64,000 nt of DNA from Hydractinia symbiolongicarpus (Eukaryota > Cnidaria > Hydrozoa > Anthoathecata > Hydractiniidae), in contig NC_079876.1 in NCBI RefSeq assembly GCF_029227915.1, positions 16,742,001-16,806,000 of the forward strand, written 5' to 3'. Shown here piece by piece: positions 38,396 to 51,920 of the stretch. The position numbers were made by a program, and so were the translations under genes. Under the pieces are notes generated by a model. It saw only the letters and a list, made by a program, of their open reading frames with translations. It was not told the DNA's origin and made no database searches. Every line of letters starts with the position of its first letter. The first letter of the stretch is position 1.

Positions 38396-38743
38396 ACACT
38401 GGTCAAATGGCATTTTTAGATACTACCAATAGCATATGATGTAAATAAAAAGGAAAAAAAATAAAAATTACAATCAGTGGATCCTAAAGTTAGCGAAACT
38501 ACTTCCCGCATTTTTTACGACGTGTAGTTTTGCTACCTTTATATATCACCAGAATAGCATTTTTCTTTTGATAAAGCGGAGATATTTCGCTATAGAAACA
38601 GACCAACAAATTATTTAATTGCAATGTATGTATATACGTTTTAATTAAATATAATGTTTACAAAGGAAATGACCTTAAAAAAAATTTTTGTAACATACTG
38701 TGTGCTTCTATGCTACCTTCGTGTAACATGGATCATGGTGACA

Positions 38744-40546
38744 GGTCTATAGACCATTTCAGAGATTATGCGCCATTATGGATTTTTGAAGCCCGGTGGT
38801 GCAAGTTGAACTTTGAACCTTATATGCCGTAGTAGAAAACTCTCTTAAAGCACACAAAAAGAAACGAGTTTTGTATACACTCTCAGCGTGCCTAGGTCTT
38901 CGTAATGTTTTTATCTAAGTAACAGGGGATAGCACCAGACAACATTCATTTAAGCGTATTGATTTGATCTATTAATTAATTAGAAATAGCAATTTAATAC
39001 ACGTGTAGGACGTAAGGATACTGAGTGTCTTTTATTATTATTTTAACGCTGAAGTGATATATTTAATCAACTTTAAACATATTTTTACGATCGAATTATG
39101 CCGCTTACAACGTATGAGGATTTTATAGAACTTGGTGTGAGGCAGCTGACTGACTTCTTGTAAGCTCTTACAACGTATAAGGATTTTTTAGAACTTAGTG
39201 CGAGGCAGATGACTGACTTCTTGTCAGCTCTTACAACGTATAAGGATTTTTTAGAACTCAGCGTGAGGCAGCTGACTGACTTCTTGTCAGCTCTTACAAC
39301 GTATAAGGATTTTTTAGAACTTAGCGTGAGGCAGCCGACTGACTTCTTGTGGACTGAGAAATAGTTGAGTTAATCGCCAGAGCTTTTTCTGCTATGGAAC
39401 TTATTATGTCAATAATTCAAACGAGCTTCAGAGAGTAATTTATTTATTTATCATAAAAGATTTACACTTTAGTAATAAGTTACTGCTATATTTGCGTGTT
39501 CTGATAAAGAAACCGACAAAGACATACGTATATACAACAAAAAATCATTTAAAATATACATTGTGACTGAAACAAATAACATAGAAAAACAAAAAATTGA
39601 ATAACACTTAAGTCTGTAAACTAAACTCATTTCTCCCTTTTTGATATTTTTCAATAAGAGAAGCGTACAAAAAAATTATAGGGCAATAGCGAAAGCAGGG
39701 AAGAAAGACAGGTATTCTTTCTAATACCACTCTTGAAAGACTCAAAGATAGAAGTGTTTAAGTAGACGAATCAAGGGTCAAACATACACCGAGAAACAAA
39801 ATTATAAAAATATCAAAATAATAAAAATTATTTGCAATTAAAATGACTCATGACTCTATTCCTAAAATCTGCGACTGAACCTGTTACCGTATCTCTATGG
39901 GCAGTGTATTGAAAATTTTTACATCCGTTATAGAAAAGAAGCCAGATTATTTTGCGAGCTTAAGTTTCACTTTAGGAATAAATAACACTATAGAGTTTTG
40001 ACAAGTATTTTGACAATGGATTATAACTCTCTAGATCTTTACAAATATTACAACCTAAACATTTCGTTACAAATCCAAAAACATAGTTCAAGTCCAAATC
40101 CAGTAAGGCATTTCCAAAATCAAAAATTTCTCTCTAAAGTAAAGTATAATCCAAGTTTAAAATCCAATGCCAATATCTTTATAATGGACAAAGCAGCTAC
40201 ACAATTTTAAATATCTAAATATAAAATGAAATTACCTTTAATCAAGCATTAATTACTAATTACAGACTTATAGCTAGCTACAGTATAGTGTCCTAAAAGC
40301 ATTTTTGGGAGACCCCTAGCTAGCTAGCTAGTTTAAAGGCTTTTAGGATATATTAGGTTGCCTTTATTGTACAAAAAGAAATTAAAAGTACAAATAAGTG
40401 CCTAATAAAAGTTTTTTTCAAAATATATATCATAAAATTAGTATCACAAAGATAAAAACAGATATCAAAAATCAAAACTGTCCTGCCGCCAGCAGTTTCG
40501 CAAATTCATAATGGCGCATAATCTCCGAAATAGTCTATTCAGAGCT
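38744..40546. mobile_element. Non-autonomous DNA transposon candidate with ~60-bp inverted ends
   Basis: GAGATTATGCGCCATTATG and its flanks at 38760-38803 recur in inverse orientation at ~40500-40546 (CATAATGGCGCATAATCTC). Inside lies a fossil SAP-like reading frame (39098 on). Target duplications were not resolved, so two independent inverted copies of one repeat remain possible. Confidence 0.45.
39098..39420 (+). pseudogene. SAP-like transposon ORF with 63-bp tandem repeats
   Basis: Starts MPLTTYEDFIELGVRQLTDFL, then the same 21-residue block (LTTYKDFLELSVRQLTDFL) is repeated three more times as a 63-bp tandem repeat. After a frame change it reads VELIARAFSAMEL, the second helix of the SAP-like motif that opens many cnidarian transposon proteins. 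One unit contains a TAA. A normal protein has this block once, so the first helix has been expanded in tandem. Confidence 0.55.
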
Positions 40547-41390
40547 ATACGCTATCTTGTGAACTGCCTTGGTCAATTAGTGTTACTAAAAAACCTTTTA
40601 GAAATAACTCAACAAATTTTCCTGTTTTGCAAAAAAAATGCTACAGTACTATTTCTTTTTAGGAGTCGAAACACACGCAATATTAGCTAAATCAAATTCT
40701 ATTTACCCTATTATTAACTAATAGCTATTTTCAACCGGTTATAAGAAAGTCGTAGCGTTCAATGGCTAGAGAGCTTTAAGAACAGGCAGCGCAATATAAC
40801 TTAACTTCGTAGCAACCATATCTTCGTTATAAATGTAGACAAGTAACATTGCCGGTAAAACGTGAAAGATGCAGTCATAACTCAATTTTATATAGCTAGT
40901 TACACTATATTAATAACTATGTTCCTCCGAATAGTTTATTTCTTTATTTATTCATTTTTTATTCATTCCTTTATTTATAATGAATATTTATACAGTATAA
41001 AACATCGTCTGCTATTAAAATGTGTCCTATAAATATTAGTAATATTAGTTTTTCTAACAGCTACGAACAAAAAAAGTCCATATACTTTTTTATCATTGTT
41101 GTCATGAGGTTTTAGTTTTAAAAATATTAAAAGTTCAAAATCAAATTACACTGCTTCCTATAAACAGCAAAAAAAACATGACACACAATTATTTTTCCAA
41201 AATATCGTTTTTATTTGTGTATGAATAGTTATCCAAATCTACTGTTTGTTTTAATATCTCTCCTTTGATAAATGTATGTATAGGTGTCCCACATTCCAGC
41301 AAACTTACTGTGTTAAGATAAAAAATAAAGTATTCCATAAATTGAGCTGTTAAAACATCTAATTTATTATTTCGTACAAGCCTATTTGCG
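40547..41390. other. No recognisable gene
   Basis: AT-rich sequence; nothing supported beyond short simple repeats. Confidence 0.5.
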
Positions 41391-42500
41391 ACTTTTTTCC
41401 AAAATCTCCTTCTTAGTGGTGCATGGATGGGCATCAAACATCACTCCTTGTTTAGTGTCTAGCATAAAGTTTTCTACCAGGTTGGCGTGCTGAATATTTT
41501 AATTCGCGAGAAGGGTAAATTAAAAAAATGCGTTTTTTGAATGATGCATGTATATCGATAGAATCTCTATTTTTATAAGGTATGGATGGATCTCTCATTT
41601 TCTTGGTTGTTTACTGAGGAGAACTAATGTTGTTTACACAGGTCTGCTACGACATGCTGTATGTTTTTTCCGCCTGAAGGTATTTTGCAAAATATCCTTT
41701 TAATATTGTATGGTGGTATGAATCAGTCTCCCTCGTTCCTGCTTCCTACTGAGTGGGATAAAGTCTTCCTGTGAATTCACATGTTAGGACATCTGATATT
41801 ATCTAAATCTCCTTTTAAGTAGTGTATGGATGGATATCTAACTTTTTATTCAGCGTGAAAGGCAACTTCCAAAATTCTCATTTTAAATGATGTATGGATG
41901 GGTCTCACACTCTCGTGCCTGTTTTCTGAGTGAAGTAAAGTCTCTTCTCGAATTGGCCGACCAAGAGATTTAATACTTCACCTTTCGCGATGTCGTTTTT
42001 ATCAGATCTCTTTGTTAGGTTGTATTGCGGGATCTTTTGCTCCCTTGCCTGTTTACAGAGTAGAAGAAAGGTTTTTTTATTCGCTTGCTAGAACATTGAA
42101 CATTTCATTTGGTGCGAGAGAGCTTTAACAAAATCTTTGATGTATGCACATGCAATGATATACGCACGCGTGTGCTACTCGCCCTTTCGATTTTTGAATA
42201 GAAAAAAGTGATCGTTTGACGTTTTTTTATTCTGTTCTTTTTTTATATTGCGTAAGGTTATTCCCCAAAAGACTTTTTTAATGATGAATTGATAGGTTTC
42301 GCTACTTGTCTAATTGTTTTTTAATCAGAATAAGCTTTTCCTTGTTTAGCTTCACAATACATTCAATATCGTATTTAGTATTGTATGTGTATGTATGGAT
42401 GGGCCTGGCTACTTGCCTGAATATTTATCCTAATAGGACATCTTCCCCTATTACTTAATTCAGTTCGCTTGCTTGTGTATTGACTAGAATGAAGTTTCCC
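41390..42500. repeat. Degenerate ~100-115-bp tandem repeats
   Basis: Recurrent words TGTATGGATGG, CTGTTTACTGAG/CTGTTTTCTGAGTG and AAATCTCC(T)TTT appear at roughly even spacing about nine times. The copies are old and strongly diverged. Confidence 0.5.
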
Positions 42501-43217
42501 CTTGCTTTTTTGTACAGCATGCGTTTTCGAACAAGCTCGTTAAAATTTAGAACAGTTGTACACGTTTCATGTGATTAAAATCGACCTTTAATGTTAATTC
42601 AAGATATTTAGTAGGCCAAAAATTTTAAATTTTGTTCAAGGATGAATTTCACGTTGCAAAATATTAAATGCGTACGATCATGGATGGAGGCGTTGTTTTA
42701 TAAATGGCAAGCATATGCTATTACCCATTGGGTAATTCATTACTCTGCAAGTAATAAAAGAGAAACAGTTACATTAATACATGTAGTCATGCTGTCGAGC
42801 ATGGTGATACATACTAACTTTTTGTTGCCCTTCCCTGACCTCTTCCCAGGTTAACTTTTATTATGTTTCATAAGTACAACGTCGTCCGTAGTGAGGTTAT
42901 AATAATACAACCTCGTCCCGGGTCTAGGTTGTATTTAAATTAACGTGAATTTTTTAAAAAATTTGCCTAAAAAGCAAAAATAGCCGAATACCAGTTGGCT
43001 GCAACAAAAGTTTTCAAATAGCTGGCTACACCCTTTACTTTAATAAAAACTTTGGCGAAGTCTAAAGTTTGTTAATTGAAGGAGACAACAGTTTCAATAA
43101 ACCTGTAATATTTAGCTAGGGTTTTTAACTCACAATTAATTTTGTAACAACAAGCTTTATGATGTGTTTTTATTTGAAGTGACATTGAATTTTGTGAATT
43201 CCAAGCAAATAATGTCT

Positions 43218-43357
43218 ATTGTTGTAAAACCATGAAAGTTATTGGTTCGAATCCAATCCATCTTTAAAAGGTGGTAGTTCAAGTGGAAGAACAACATGGT
43301 GTGCAGTAATTAGTTTCATATTGCAACAAACAATAATCCAAATCAGTTCAAAATTTA
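43218..43357 (+). repeat. Permuted tRNA-like dispersed repeat, copy 2
   Basis: Near-identical to 37225-37361. Here the T-arm reads GGTTCGAATCC, a perfect RNA polymerase III B-box, and the D-arm TAGTTCAAGTGG is A-box-like, but B precedes A. Confidence 0.55.
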
Positions 43358-45600
43358 AAATTCATACAGTTATACCCTTTTTCCGTCTCTTTGTGTGCAA
43401 AATTGCGGTGAACAGAATAAGCTCCATTAATCTACAAAAAAATCGAAGGTTCAATTCGATATCGGGGTATTTTAATTATTTTTAATTGCCTTAAATAATA
43501 AGAACCGCCGTACGCTTTGTTACGCAGTCTTTTGTAACCACATCATCAAGTTCTATCCATGCCAGTACCGATAAGTAACGATATAAATGAAATTCTTATT
43601 TATCTTTTGCAGCTTTTTTAAAATGGAAACAAATCAGAAATTTAAGCTCTTCGAATGTTCTATCGTGATTAATCAAAAGTTAATGGTTCGACAACGAAGA
43701 TTTGAAAAGTCTGATTGAAATAGTAAAGTTGTTGGGTTGGGTTTTGACAAGGTTTAAAATGTCCTCGTTATGACATTTTTGACTTTTAAGGGCTTTGTTT
43801 TTACAACATCCTCACTATAAAAAACGGACAATATATCGATAATGTAGAATGGATATTATGTCCATATGCACTGAAATGAACGGGCTTCTAAATATTGATA
43901 TATTGACCATATGTATGAAAAATGGATATTGATTTTTTCAGGAGATCCAAGAATCCATATAATGTAGAGACCAGGTGACCATGTCAGGGCGGAGCGCATC
44001 GCTTCTGCGTCTATCCGCTGCACTGCAGGGCGCTCCGCGGTTTACGGACTACTGCATTCTTGTTCCCCACCCTCTACCCTGTTTTCAGACAAGGAAATAT
44101 AACACTAAGATTTATTTATTTAAGCCGCCACTTACACTAGACAGCAGAGGCTGTAGCCAGGATACCCAGCTCAACCTTCCACAACATTTCATATTATAAT
44201 TTATGGCTGGCCTAGTTATTTAAGCTTTCTTTTATAGAGAAAGAAAAAATGATTATAAGGGTGGTTTGAAGGGACAACGCTGGGTCTCCTGGCCAAATTT
44301 ATGGCTAGACAGACTGAAAGCCTTTGAAGATGGCCAACCAGTTAAGCGTGTACAAAAGTTATCTCCCCTTCTTTTTTGCCTCCAGCGGTGAGTTAAGGAG
44401 CCAATAATTCATACTGTATATTTTACCGTGGTCACTCACAAACAGAGTTGTTTGCCATGGTATAGACATCCGCACCAAACTAAATTGCTTAAAAAGGATA
44501 ACTATCATAACACAGGAACTCACAGTAGAGTACTAAACACAAAGTAAAAGGCTAAGAGTATAAAATATCAATTGTTTAATAACGATCTATGAAGTTTTCT
44601 ATAATGGAGGATCATTTGAGACTTAATTAATCAGCATCAGATAGTTTGTTGGGAAAGGTTGCTGAATATTGTTTCATTATTTTAAAAAATGAACGCCGAG
44701 CGAATGTAGATTGAAGGTGGTTGTATATCTAGGTAGCTTGTGAGTGAAGCGCAGAAAAATTATATTTCGAGCTAAAAATGATTTCTTACTGACCAATATA
44801 GTGATATTCAAAAGGATTAATTGAAACAAGAACGTGTTGAGATTTCAATAAACACATTGAAAATGTGTATGTACTTTTCATGAAACAATCGCATAATGGT
44901 GCCATGGCGAAAATTTATCTCACGAAATTTAATTTTTTCTTTTCGAAATTCTTCTTCAATTCAATTCAATCTTGCAAAGTTTCTATGATTAAAGTAGGTA
45001 AGATATTCTATCATCTGAATATATCTTCTCTCTGAAAAAGATCTAGCAAAATGGGAAAGTTGCTTCGTGAAAAATTTAAAAATAACAACAGCTAGCGAAA
45101 AGGACAACGACACCTTATTTCATGGGCAGAAGCAATGCATATATAAGGACAAACAAGAAACAAAGAAGGCAGATAATAAAAGGAGAATTGAATTACATAG
45201 TATGTAAATCTGTGGAGACTCTGATAAAAAATATAAATGTTGAAAATTATATTGTATGGTAGTAAAACTTGAGAGCCAATACTGTTTATGTATAAAATAG
45301 AAGTAGAGGGTTTAAATTATACAATTTTTAAAGTTTTTAAATTTTACAACGAATGCTTGATGCCGAAATATTTTGCTCAATGTGTTTTCATTTCTAAATA
45401 TATACAGTATTAGGATATGGTTATTAGAATTAGGTAACATACTATATTTTTATCTCAAAATATACAGAGTTTTTTGGCTTGATATTCAAAAACATTTTGT
45501 TTGTTGTTTTGAATTTTGGATAGTAAAACAAACTCCAATACATTTTTGTTGATACATGTTGTGTCATCATCCTTTATTTTCTACTTTTTTATATTTGAAG
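43358..45600. other. No recognisable gene
   Basis: AT-rich; a GC-rich patch at ~43980-44045 holds an imperfect GGCGGAGCGC…GCGCTCCGC inverted repeat. No coding evidence. Confidence 0.45.
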
Positions 45601-46098
45601 GAACACATTCAATTAGCATTGGATTTATTGGCTACAATGCCGCCATCACAAAACAGTTCTCAACTATGGGTAGACTTCATAAAGTGTTATCCCAATGGAT
45701 GGAAAATACCGGAATTGATGGTAAGTAGAATTGTTGTTACATTTCTTGACACTTGGTATATCACGATTTTACATTTATTGTGAAAACATTCGGATAGAGG
45801 TACTGTAGGGCTTAAAAAATAACAACGAAAATATTGTTACACAAAAATATCTCCCAATATATACTACATCGTATTTTTTAAAGGATTGTCGATGAAATTT
45901 AAAAGAGTTGTTCTGATTGAATTAGAGCTGTTGAAAAGATGTGAAGAAGAAGTCGGCATACTCAAAAAAGAAATGTCTAGCTACTTGCTTCCTTTTTGCT
46001 GCATGAAGAAACTCTTTACGTTAAGATTTCAATCAAGAACTACGATATTTTCGATTCTCACTTTTACCACACGCTTGTCCTATTCGTACGGAGATTAG
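45601..46098 (+). pseudogene. Two-exon fragment of an unknown protein
   Basis: A first exon 45601-45720 (donor GTAAGT at 45721) and a second from 45884 (acceptor TTTTTTAAAG) join in matching phase 1. The first reads ISIGFIGYNAAITKQF…VLSQWMENTGID. The second is a coiled coil (VLIELELLKRCEEEVGILKK, then EMSSYL) that dissolves into non-protein-like sequence after ~45995. It is vaguely like C-terminal parts of KDZ-type transposases; a host gene fragment is equally possible. Confidence 0.3.
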
Positions 46099-47299
46099 AA
46101 GACAATGTGAAAGTGCGCGAAAAAACTATAAAAACCCAATTAAAATTAATGTGACGTGACGGGTCTCCATCTCCGAGACGGATCTTCATCGTTTATGTTT
46201 AAAACAGTTTTCTTCTTCTCCTCCCCACTCACTCCACGCAGCATGTTCTATTGTTTGTATTCAATTTATATTATCAACTTGTGTCAAGTCATTAAAGTAT
46301 GTTTCTGAACTACAAAGGGAATAAAGAAATTGAGTTTTTTCCAAAGTCTTTTAGCCGCATTCATTTCATTCTACTTCAATCAAAACTATTAGCTGTATAC
46401 TATTTCAACTATTTGTAGAATATATTTTTTTAACAAGTACTTATTTGCTTCTTATAATAATACAAGATGTATAGTATACGTAAAACTAGCTCACCTCATA
46501 CGTGGCACTGTATTATATATATATTCATTTGTGGAAATAAATTGAAATCAATCACAATGGGCTATCAAACAGAAAGTGAATGTTTCAAAATATCATTCCG
46601 GGCATGCTATGTAATATATTAAAAAGGATGGCCACAAGCTTGATCATATTGTTTTTGATATTAACAAAAAGCAATATATAAAGAAGTAGTAATCTTCTTG
46701 TGAAACATTCTGTGATGCCACAGATGCTAATGGTTTTGACTTTCGTAGTGCATGAGCATATTTTTTGAAAAAAATAATTATTTGAGGAAACTACAAAGAA
46801 AAATTGAGTTACTGTCAGTACATTCATATACATTATGAGAACCATCATAAAACCATCCAATAAACCTGAAAGTATAATTCAAAACTTTCAGTCTGTGAAA
46901 TACACAAACACCACTAGATTTCATCAAGAAACTACAACTACAAACTACAATCGTTCAATATATATTAACAATTGTTTCATAAAAAATGGATTTTTCTATA
47001 TTCGAAAGCATAACAGATTAATCCTTAACGAAGACGACGTGATACACGTTTGCCTGAAGTTCATTCCAGTATATGTTAACAAGTTTTAATGTTGTGAAAC
47101 AAAAAAAGGTTTCGTTCAACCAAGAGGTAATCGCTATATACAAAAGTATTCAGGCCTCAATTTATCGAAACAAGACAAGTAGAGTTCGTATATGTGATAA
47201 TACCTTAGACACAATTCATTTCCGGCCAAAATTAAGCGAAACGAGGGAAATCTGCAGGGCTTAACTGATAATGCCATAGACAAGTGCCGACTTCGGTGT

Positions 47300-47790
47300 T
47301 ATGAAAGGCCCAATTCACCAAAACAACGGAACCTGCTATGTATGGATTGCTTCTAGAAACAGGACCATTTTCCTAAATTTTTTTTCAACGACCTAGCTCA
47401 CCAAAACAATCAAATCTATTATGTACGGATTCCTTTTAGAAACAGGATCCTTTTTCTGAATGTTTTTCCAATGGCTCAATTTACCGAAATAACCGAATCT
47501 GTGATGTATGAATTGCTTCTAGAAACAGAAGCTTTTTCGTGAATGCTTAACAATGGGCCAATTCACCGAAACAACTGAATCTGTGATGTATGGATTGGTT
47601 CTAGAAACAGGAGCTCTTTCCTGAATGATTATCAAAGGTCTAATTTGCGGAAATAACTGTATCTCTTACTTATCAGAGGCTCGATTTACCAACATAACCG
47701 AATATGTTATGCATGGATTGCTTTTAAAATCGGGAATTCCCACCTGAATATTTTGTGAAGGCAATTTCGCAAATGTTAGCCAACTTTATG
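47300..47790. repeat. ~85-bp degenerate minisatellite
   Basis: About five or six units containing (T)GTGATGTATGGATTGCTTCTAGAAACAGGA and AATT(C/T)ACCGAAA words at ~85-bp spacing, with substitutions and indels. Confidence 0.7.
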
Positions 47791-48107
47791 TGTATGGATT
47801 GCTCCTGACTTGCTAATTCTTTCCTAACTTTTTTGTTAAAGCCTTACAGATGTAAATTTCTTCCGCCCTTTAAGGAAATAAAAATCTGATATTAAAGTAC
47901 CACATCAAATGCGGTTGATTAACAATTAATATTGAAAATCAAATAGAAGAATAATTTTAACAAAAGAGCTTTGGCTCTTTTAGGATAAAGGCAGTTTAGA
48001 AGGGGATTAAACACAAGACGACGATAAACATTTGCGTAGATATTTACGCTCCATCTTATAATACAACCACTATGTATATAACACCAAATGTCAATAAGAA
48101 AACAAAT

Positions 48108-49635
48108 TAATCAAGTTCAGAGAGCACAGAAAACGAATACAAAAAGTTGTATCCACAAGGTTTCAACCCTGCTCAGTTTTATGGTACCGCCAAGGTTCAC
48201 AAGATACCACCTAATTCTACAGTAGCTGACGATTTACCATAACGACCCATCAAATCGAATATCGGATCTGCTACTTACAACACATCAAACTACCTTGCGA
48301 AATCTTTAACACCGCTGACAAAGTCAACATATACTACTGAAAGCTCTTTAGATTTTATATTATCATTGAAAGGAGAAAAGATACCTCATAATTACGAACT
48401 AGTACCTTTTTACGTCACTGGTTTATTCACCAACGTTCCGTTGGAACAAAAGATAGACATAATATTGCGAAAGATATATGCTGAAAAAGTTATAGAAACA
48501 ACAATCAAGCGAAAGGAAATGAAAAATCTATTAATCTCATGTACAAAACATGTACATTTCAGTTTTAACAACCAACTTATATTCAGGTTGATGGTGTAGC
48601 AATGGGCTCGCCTCTAGGTCCTAGCATATCTTCATGATTGAGTTGGAGAATGAAATAGTCCCAAAAGTAGAAAATTCAGTAAAATTTTGGAAGAAATATG
48701 TAGATGACACTATATGTTTTGTTAATAAAAAGCAGATAAATAAAGTGCTGATCACACTTGATAGTTACCACTCGAATATCCAGTGCACATATGAAGTTAA
48801 AAACGATAACTACATAGCCTTTCTTGATGTAAAAACACATCCATTTATCAAAAAGACACGAACACTGACATATAAATGCACTAGAATTCACCCGCATTAC
48901 GCCCATGGAAAGTTGAAACAGTTAAATCGTTGGTGTTGAGAGCGTTTAATATATGCTCTTCATGACAAGATCTGAAATACGAACTAAATCACTTAAAAAT
49001 GTGTTTATAAAAAACTTATTCAGAAGCAGTTGTATCTAATGTAATTAATAACACACTGCGAAATTTCAACATTCAAAATGCCGACACTGTTTCTGATGAA
49101 GACACCAATGAATCTCCAATAACACCTTTAATGGTTTTTATTCTTTCAAGTCTAGCTACGGGAAAAAAATAAGGTTAATTTCGTTTAAGAAAACAATTAG
49201 AAAATAATGGTAACTGCTTAGTAAAGCGTCTAACACTTTTAAACAGTTTCTATCAGCCAATGTCAAGTCACGCATTGCTGATCAATGTCAAAAGTTATGT
49301 TTGCTATTTTCTGTGAAATAGAACCAAGGATGAACACAACATGGTGTTGTGTACAAATATACTTGTCCGGTGGAATCGTGCGATGCTACATACATTGGTG
49401 AAACAGCAAGGAGGCTTAATGAAAGATAGACTACCAAAAACGCGTTAAGAACTCTCACATTTTAAAACATTCAGTCATTGAGAATTACCAACTTGCTGAA
49501 CAAAAGAACTTCAGTATTTTGATAGATAATGTTCACTACTTTAAAAAGAAAAAAATAGCTGAAGCCATGTATATTGGTGATAACAGTCCCACGCTTAATG
49601 TGCAGGGATTATCTGTTCCATTAAAATTGTTTTAA
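48108..49635 (+). pseudogene. Penelope-like retroelement (RT plus GIY-YIG endonuclease), broken
   Basis: Reverse transcriptase pieces in order: FYGTAKVHKIPPNS, RPIKSNIGSATYNTSNYLAK, VPFYVTGLFTNVPLEQKIDI, GVAMGSPLGPS, WKKYVDDTICF (catalytic D-D), AFLDVKTH. A C-terminal GIY-YIG-like domain follows: VVYKYTCPVESCDATYIGET, ARRLNER, then SLRI…, ending near VPLKLF and a TAA at ~49635. This domain order marks Penelope-like elements. Several stops (for example 48241, 48597, 48937) and frameshifts make it inactive. Confidence 0.85.
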
Positions 49636-49639
49636 GATA

Positions 49640-51630
49640 AATATTATTTATAGTCAACAAGGGGATGAGTGCATTTGTGCTCCGCGCTGTGGACGTTACT
49701 CTTACCAACGGTATATAGTTTATATACCTTTGGGTTTGTGTTTTATATTTTGTTAAGTATTGTTTTATACGTCCTCTGTGTATTGCGTAGTTGTTAAAAA
49801 TTATATTTAAAAAACTTTTGAGATAATTGTAACAATTTACGTTGATAATTGTCTTGTAGTCACAAGATGAAATATCCGTTAAAATAAAATAGAAAATGTC
49901 ATCATCAATCAAACTTTTCGTATTTATTTTTATTGTGAAGTTATATACCGAATTGATATATAAGACTAATTAAGCAAGAACATATTTGTTAATATCGATC
50001 TGCTTGTGCTAAGGCATTTGCCATTGTTTAACTTGATGTCCATTGAGCTTGCTGCAACTTTTGGTCATATAAATTGGCAAAACAGTAACAGCTAGTGGAT
50101 TTCAATAATCAGTTTCTTCGCTAAAAAACAATTAATCTGTAAGAATCTTGCTACTAGATCACAGAAGTCTTGCACGAAAAAAATTTGGAAATGAATACAA
50201 GTAATTTGAAAACTATGAATTTTAAGAAAAGTAATAGCAAACAGAGAACTATATCACCTAGCAGTCATAATATGTATTGTAAAGAAACAAATAACAACAA
50301 CATGATCAACACTAACATTTTATTCCAATACATGGAAAAAGAGTACTTTTAAGCTCTATCATGTGTACAGGTAGTGGTATAAAAAGACACCCTGGTCATT
50401 ATAGTTACTGCAAAAAAACGTTTATAACAAAAGAACCATCCAGTATGTAAATTCTCTTGCAATTCTGCCTCAAACCGCTGATGGTGATTTATACTTAATG
50501 TGGTTTGTGGTCAATGGTTTTCAGGATGGACCAGGTTTCCAGTGTTTAGCTCCCATTGCTACAAAAGGTTCTATGAAATGTCAAACTAACTAGACAATGG
50601 GGGGGATATTGAACTTATAATCTCAAGTAGAGGAGATGATTTAAACGCTCTACCAACAGAGCTGCACTAAATCGATCATATTTTTAAAAACTTATAGGAA
50701 CACGACCTTATATTTCCTGCAATGATTTCCACAACATAGCTTGTACACCTTTTTTGCTTGACATGGCATTCATACTCTTTTTAGAAAGATTGCAGTTCCC
50801 GAGCATCTATACATTTGTTAGACTATATGCAAAACGGCATAACCTTTTGCATTGATTATAATGTTTTGTTAGAAACAGCATCCGTACTTTTACTAACAGC
50901 GCATAAAACCGCCACAGCATTGACGCTATTCTTATATTTATTTTTACCACACAGTGTTCTGTTAAAGACACAGAAAACGTATATTGGTTCCATGGTTACA
51001 GAACTCTCATGCACACATTCGCTAAAATTTTCAAGAGGGGAAAGCAAATACACAGTTTGTGCTTCCTATCAACGACACAGTATCCATAAACTCGGCAGAT
51101 TTTTTAAAAAAAATTATATTTAGCGCACTTTTTTACATGTGTTGTAAACGACTCAGCATCCATACATTTCTTAGATTGTTTTTCACTGATCATTCACTCG
51201 TTCGTTGTAATGTAATCAGTTTCTTCACTAAAAAACAAGACACAAAACAATAAAATATTGAAGCAATTCTCCGGAATTTGCAGACAATACATAGAGGTCT
51301 AATAGTACTCTAAAAAGATGTGTTCACATATTTCTATTTGAGGAGTCTAAAGCAATAAAAAAGCAAGGACTTACATTCACATTGTATGGATCTTCGTTTA
51401 ATATTATTCTTACGATTTTTCATATCGGTAATTGGCTGTCTGTTCTATATTACCAAAAATACAATTTAGCAAAGCAAAAAAATGAATGCCAAGATTTAAC
51501 CTAAATATAACGTAAATATTTCTTAATAACCCTAGAAGGACACTGGTCTCTGCTTCATGTACAATAAAAATATAAAGTAAAAGAACGTTTTAGTCCAAAG
51601 TAAAAGTCTGCATAACCTTTTTAAACAGTT
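49640..51630. other. No recognisable gene
   Basis: AT-rich. Frames at 50170-50352 and 50815-51123 show no domain, intron logic or repeat homology. Confidence 0.45.
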
Positions 51631-51639
51631 GTGTGAAAA

Positions 51640-51920
51640 TTAAAAAACATTTAAGACGTTTCCTCAAATAATTATTTTAACGTTGCAAAAATAAAAAATA
51701 TAAAAACATTTATATATGTACAAATAGTAATGAATGGAAACATTTAAGAAGTTTCCTCAAATAATTATTTTTTAATCTTGCAACAATAAGAAATATAAAA
51801 ACATTAGTAATGAATGGAAACCTTTAAGAAGTTTCCTCAAATAATTATTTTTTAATGCTGGAAATATATAAATAAAAATACCCATCTATTTATGCATGCA
51901 GATAGAAATGAATGGAAACT
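51640..51920. repeat. ~85-bp tandem repeat, three copies
   Basis: AATGAATGGAAAC, TTTAAGAAGTTTCCTCAAAT and AATTATTTTTTAA recur three times in order, the last copy partial. Confidence 0.8.

Noticed and set aside
44000-44050. GC-rich patch with inverted GGCGGAGCGC as CRISPR-like or tRNA gene
   Set aside because: Single imperfect inverted repeat, no spacer array and no cloverleaf.
50170-51253. Several 60-100-codon plus-strand frames
   Set aside because: AT-rich, no motif, no splice logic, no repeats; expected by chance.
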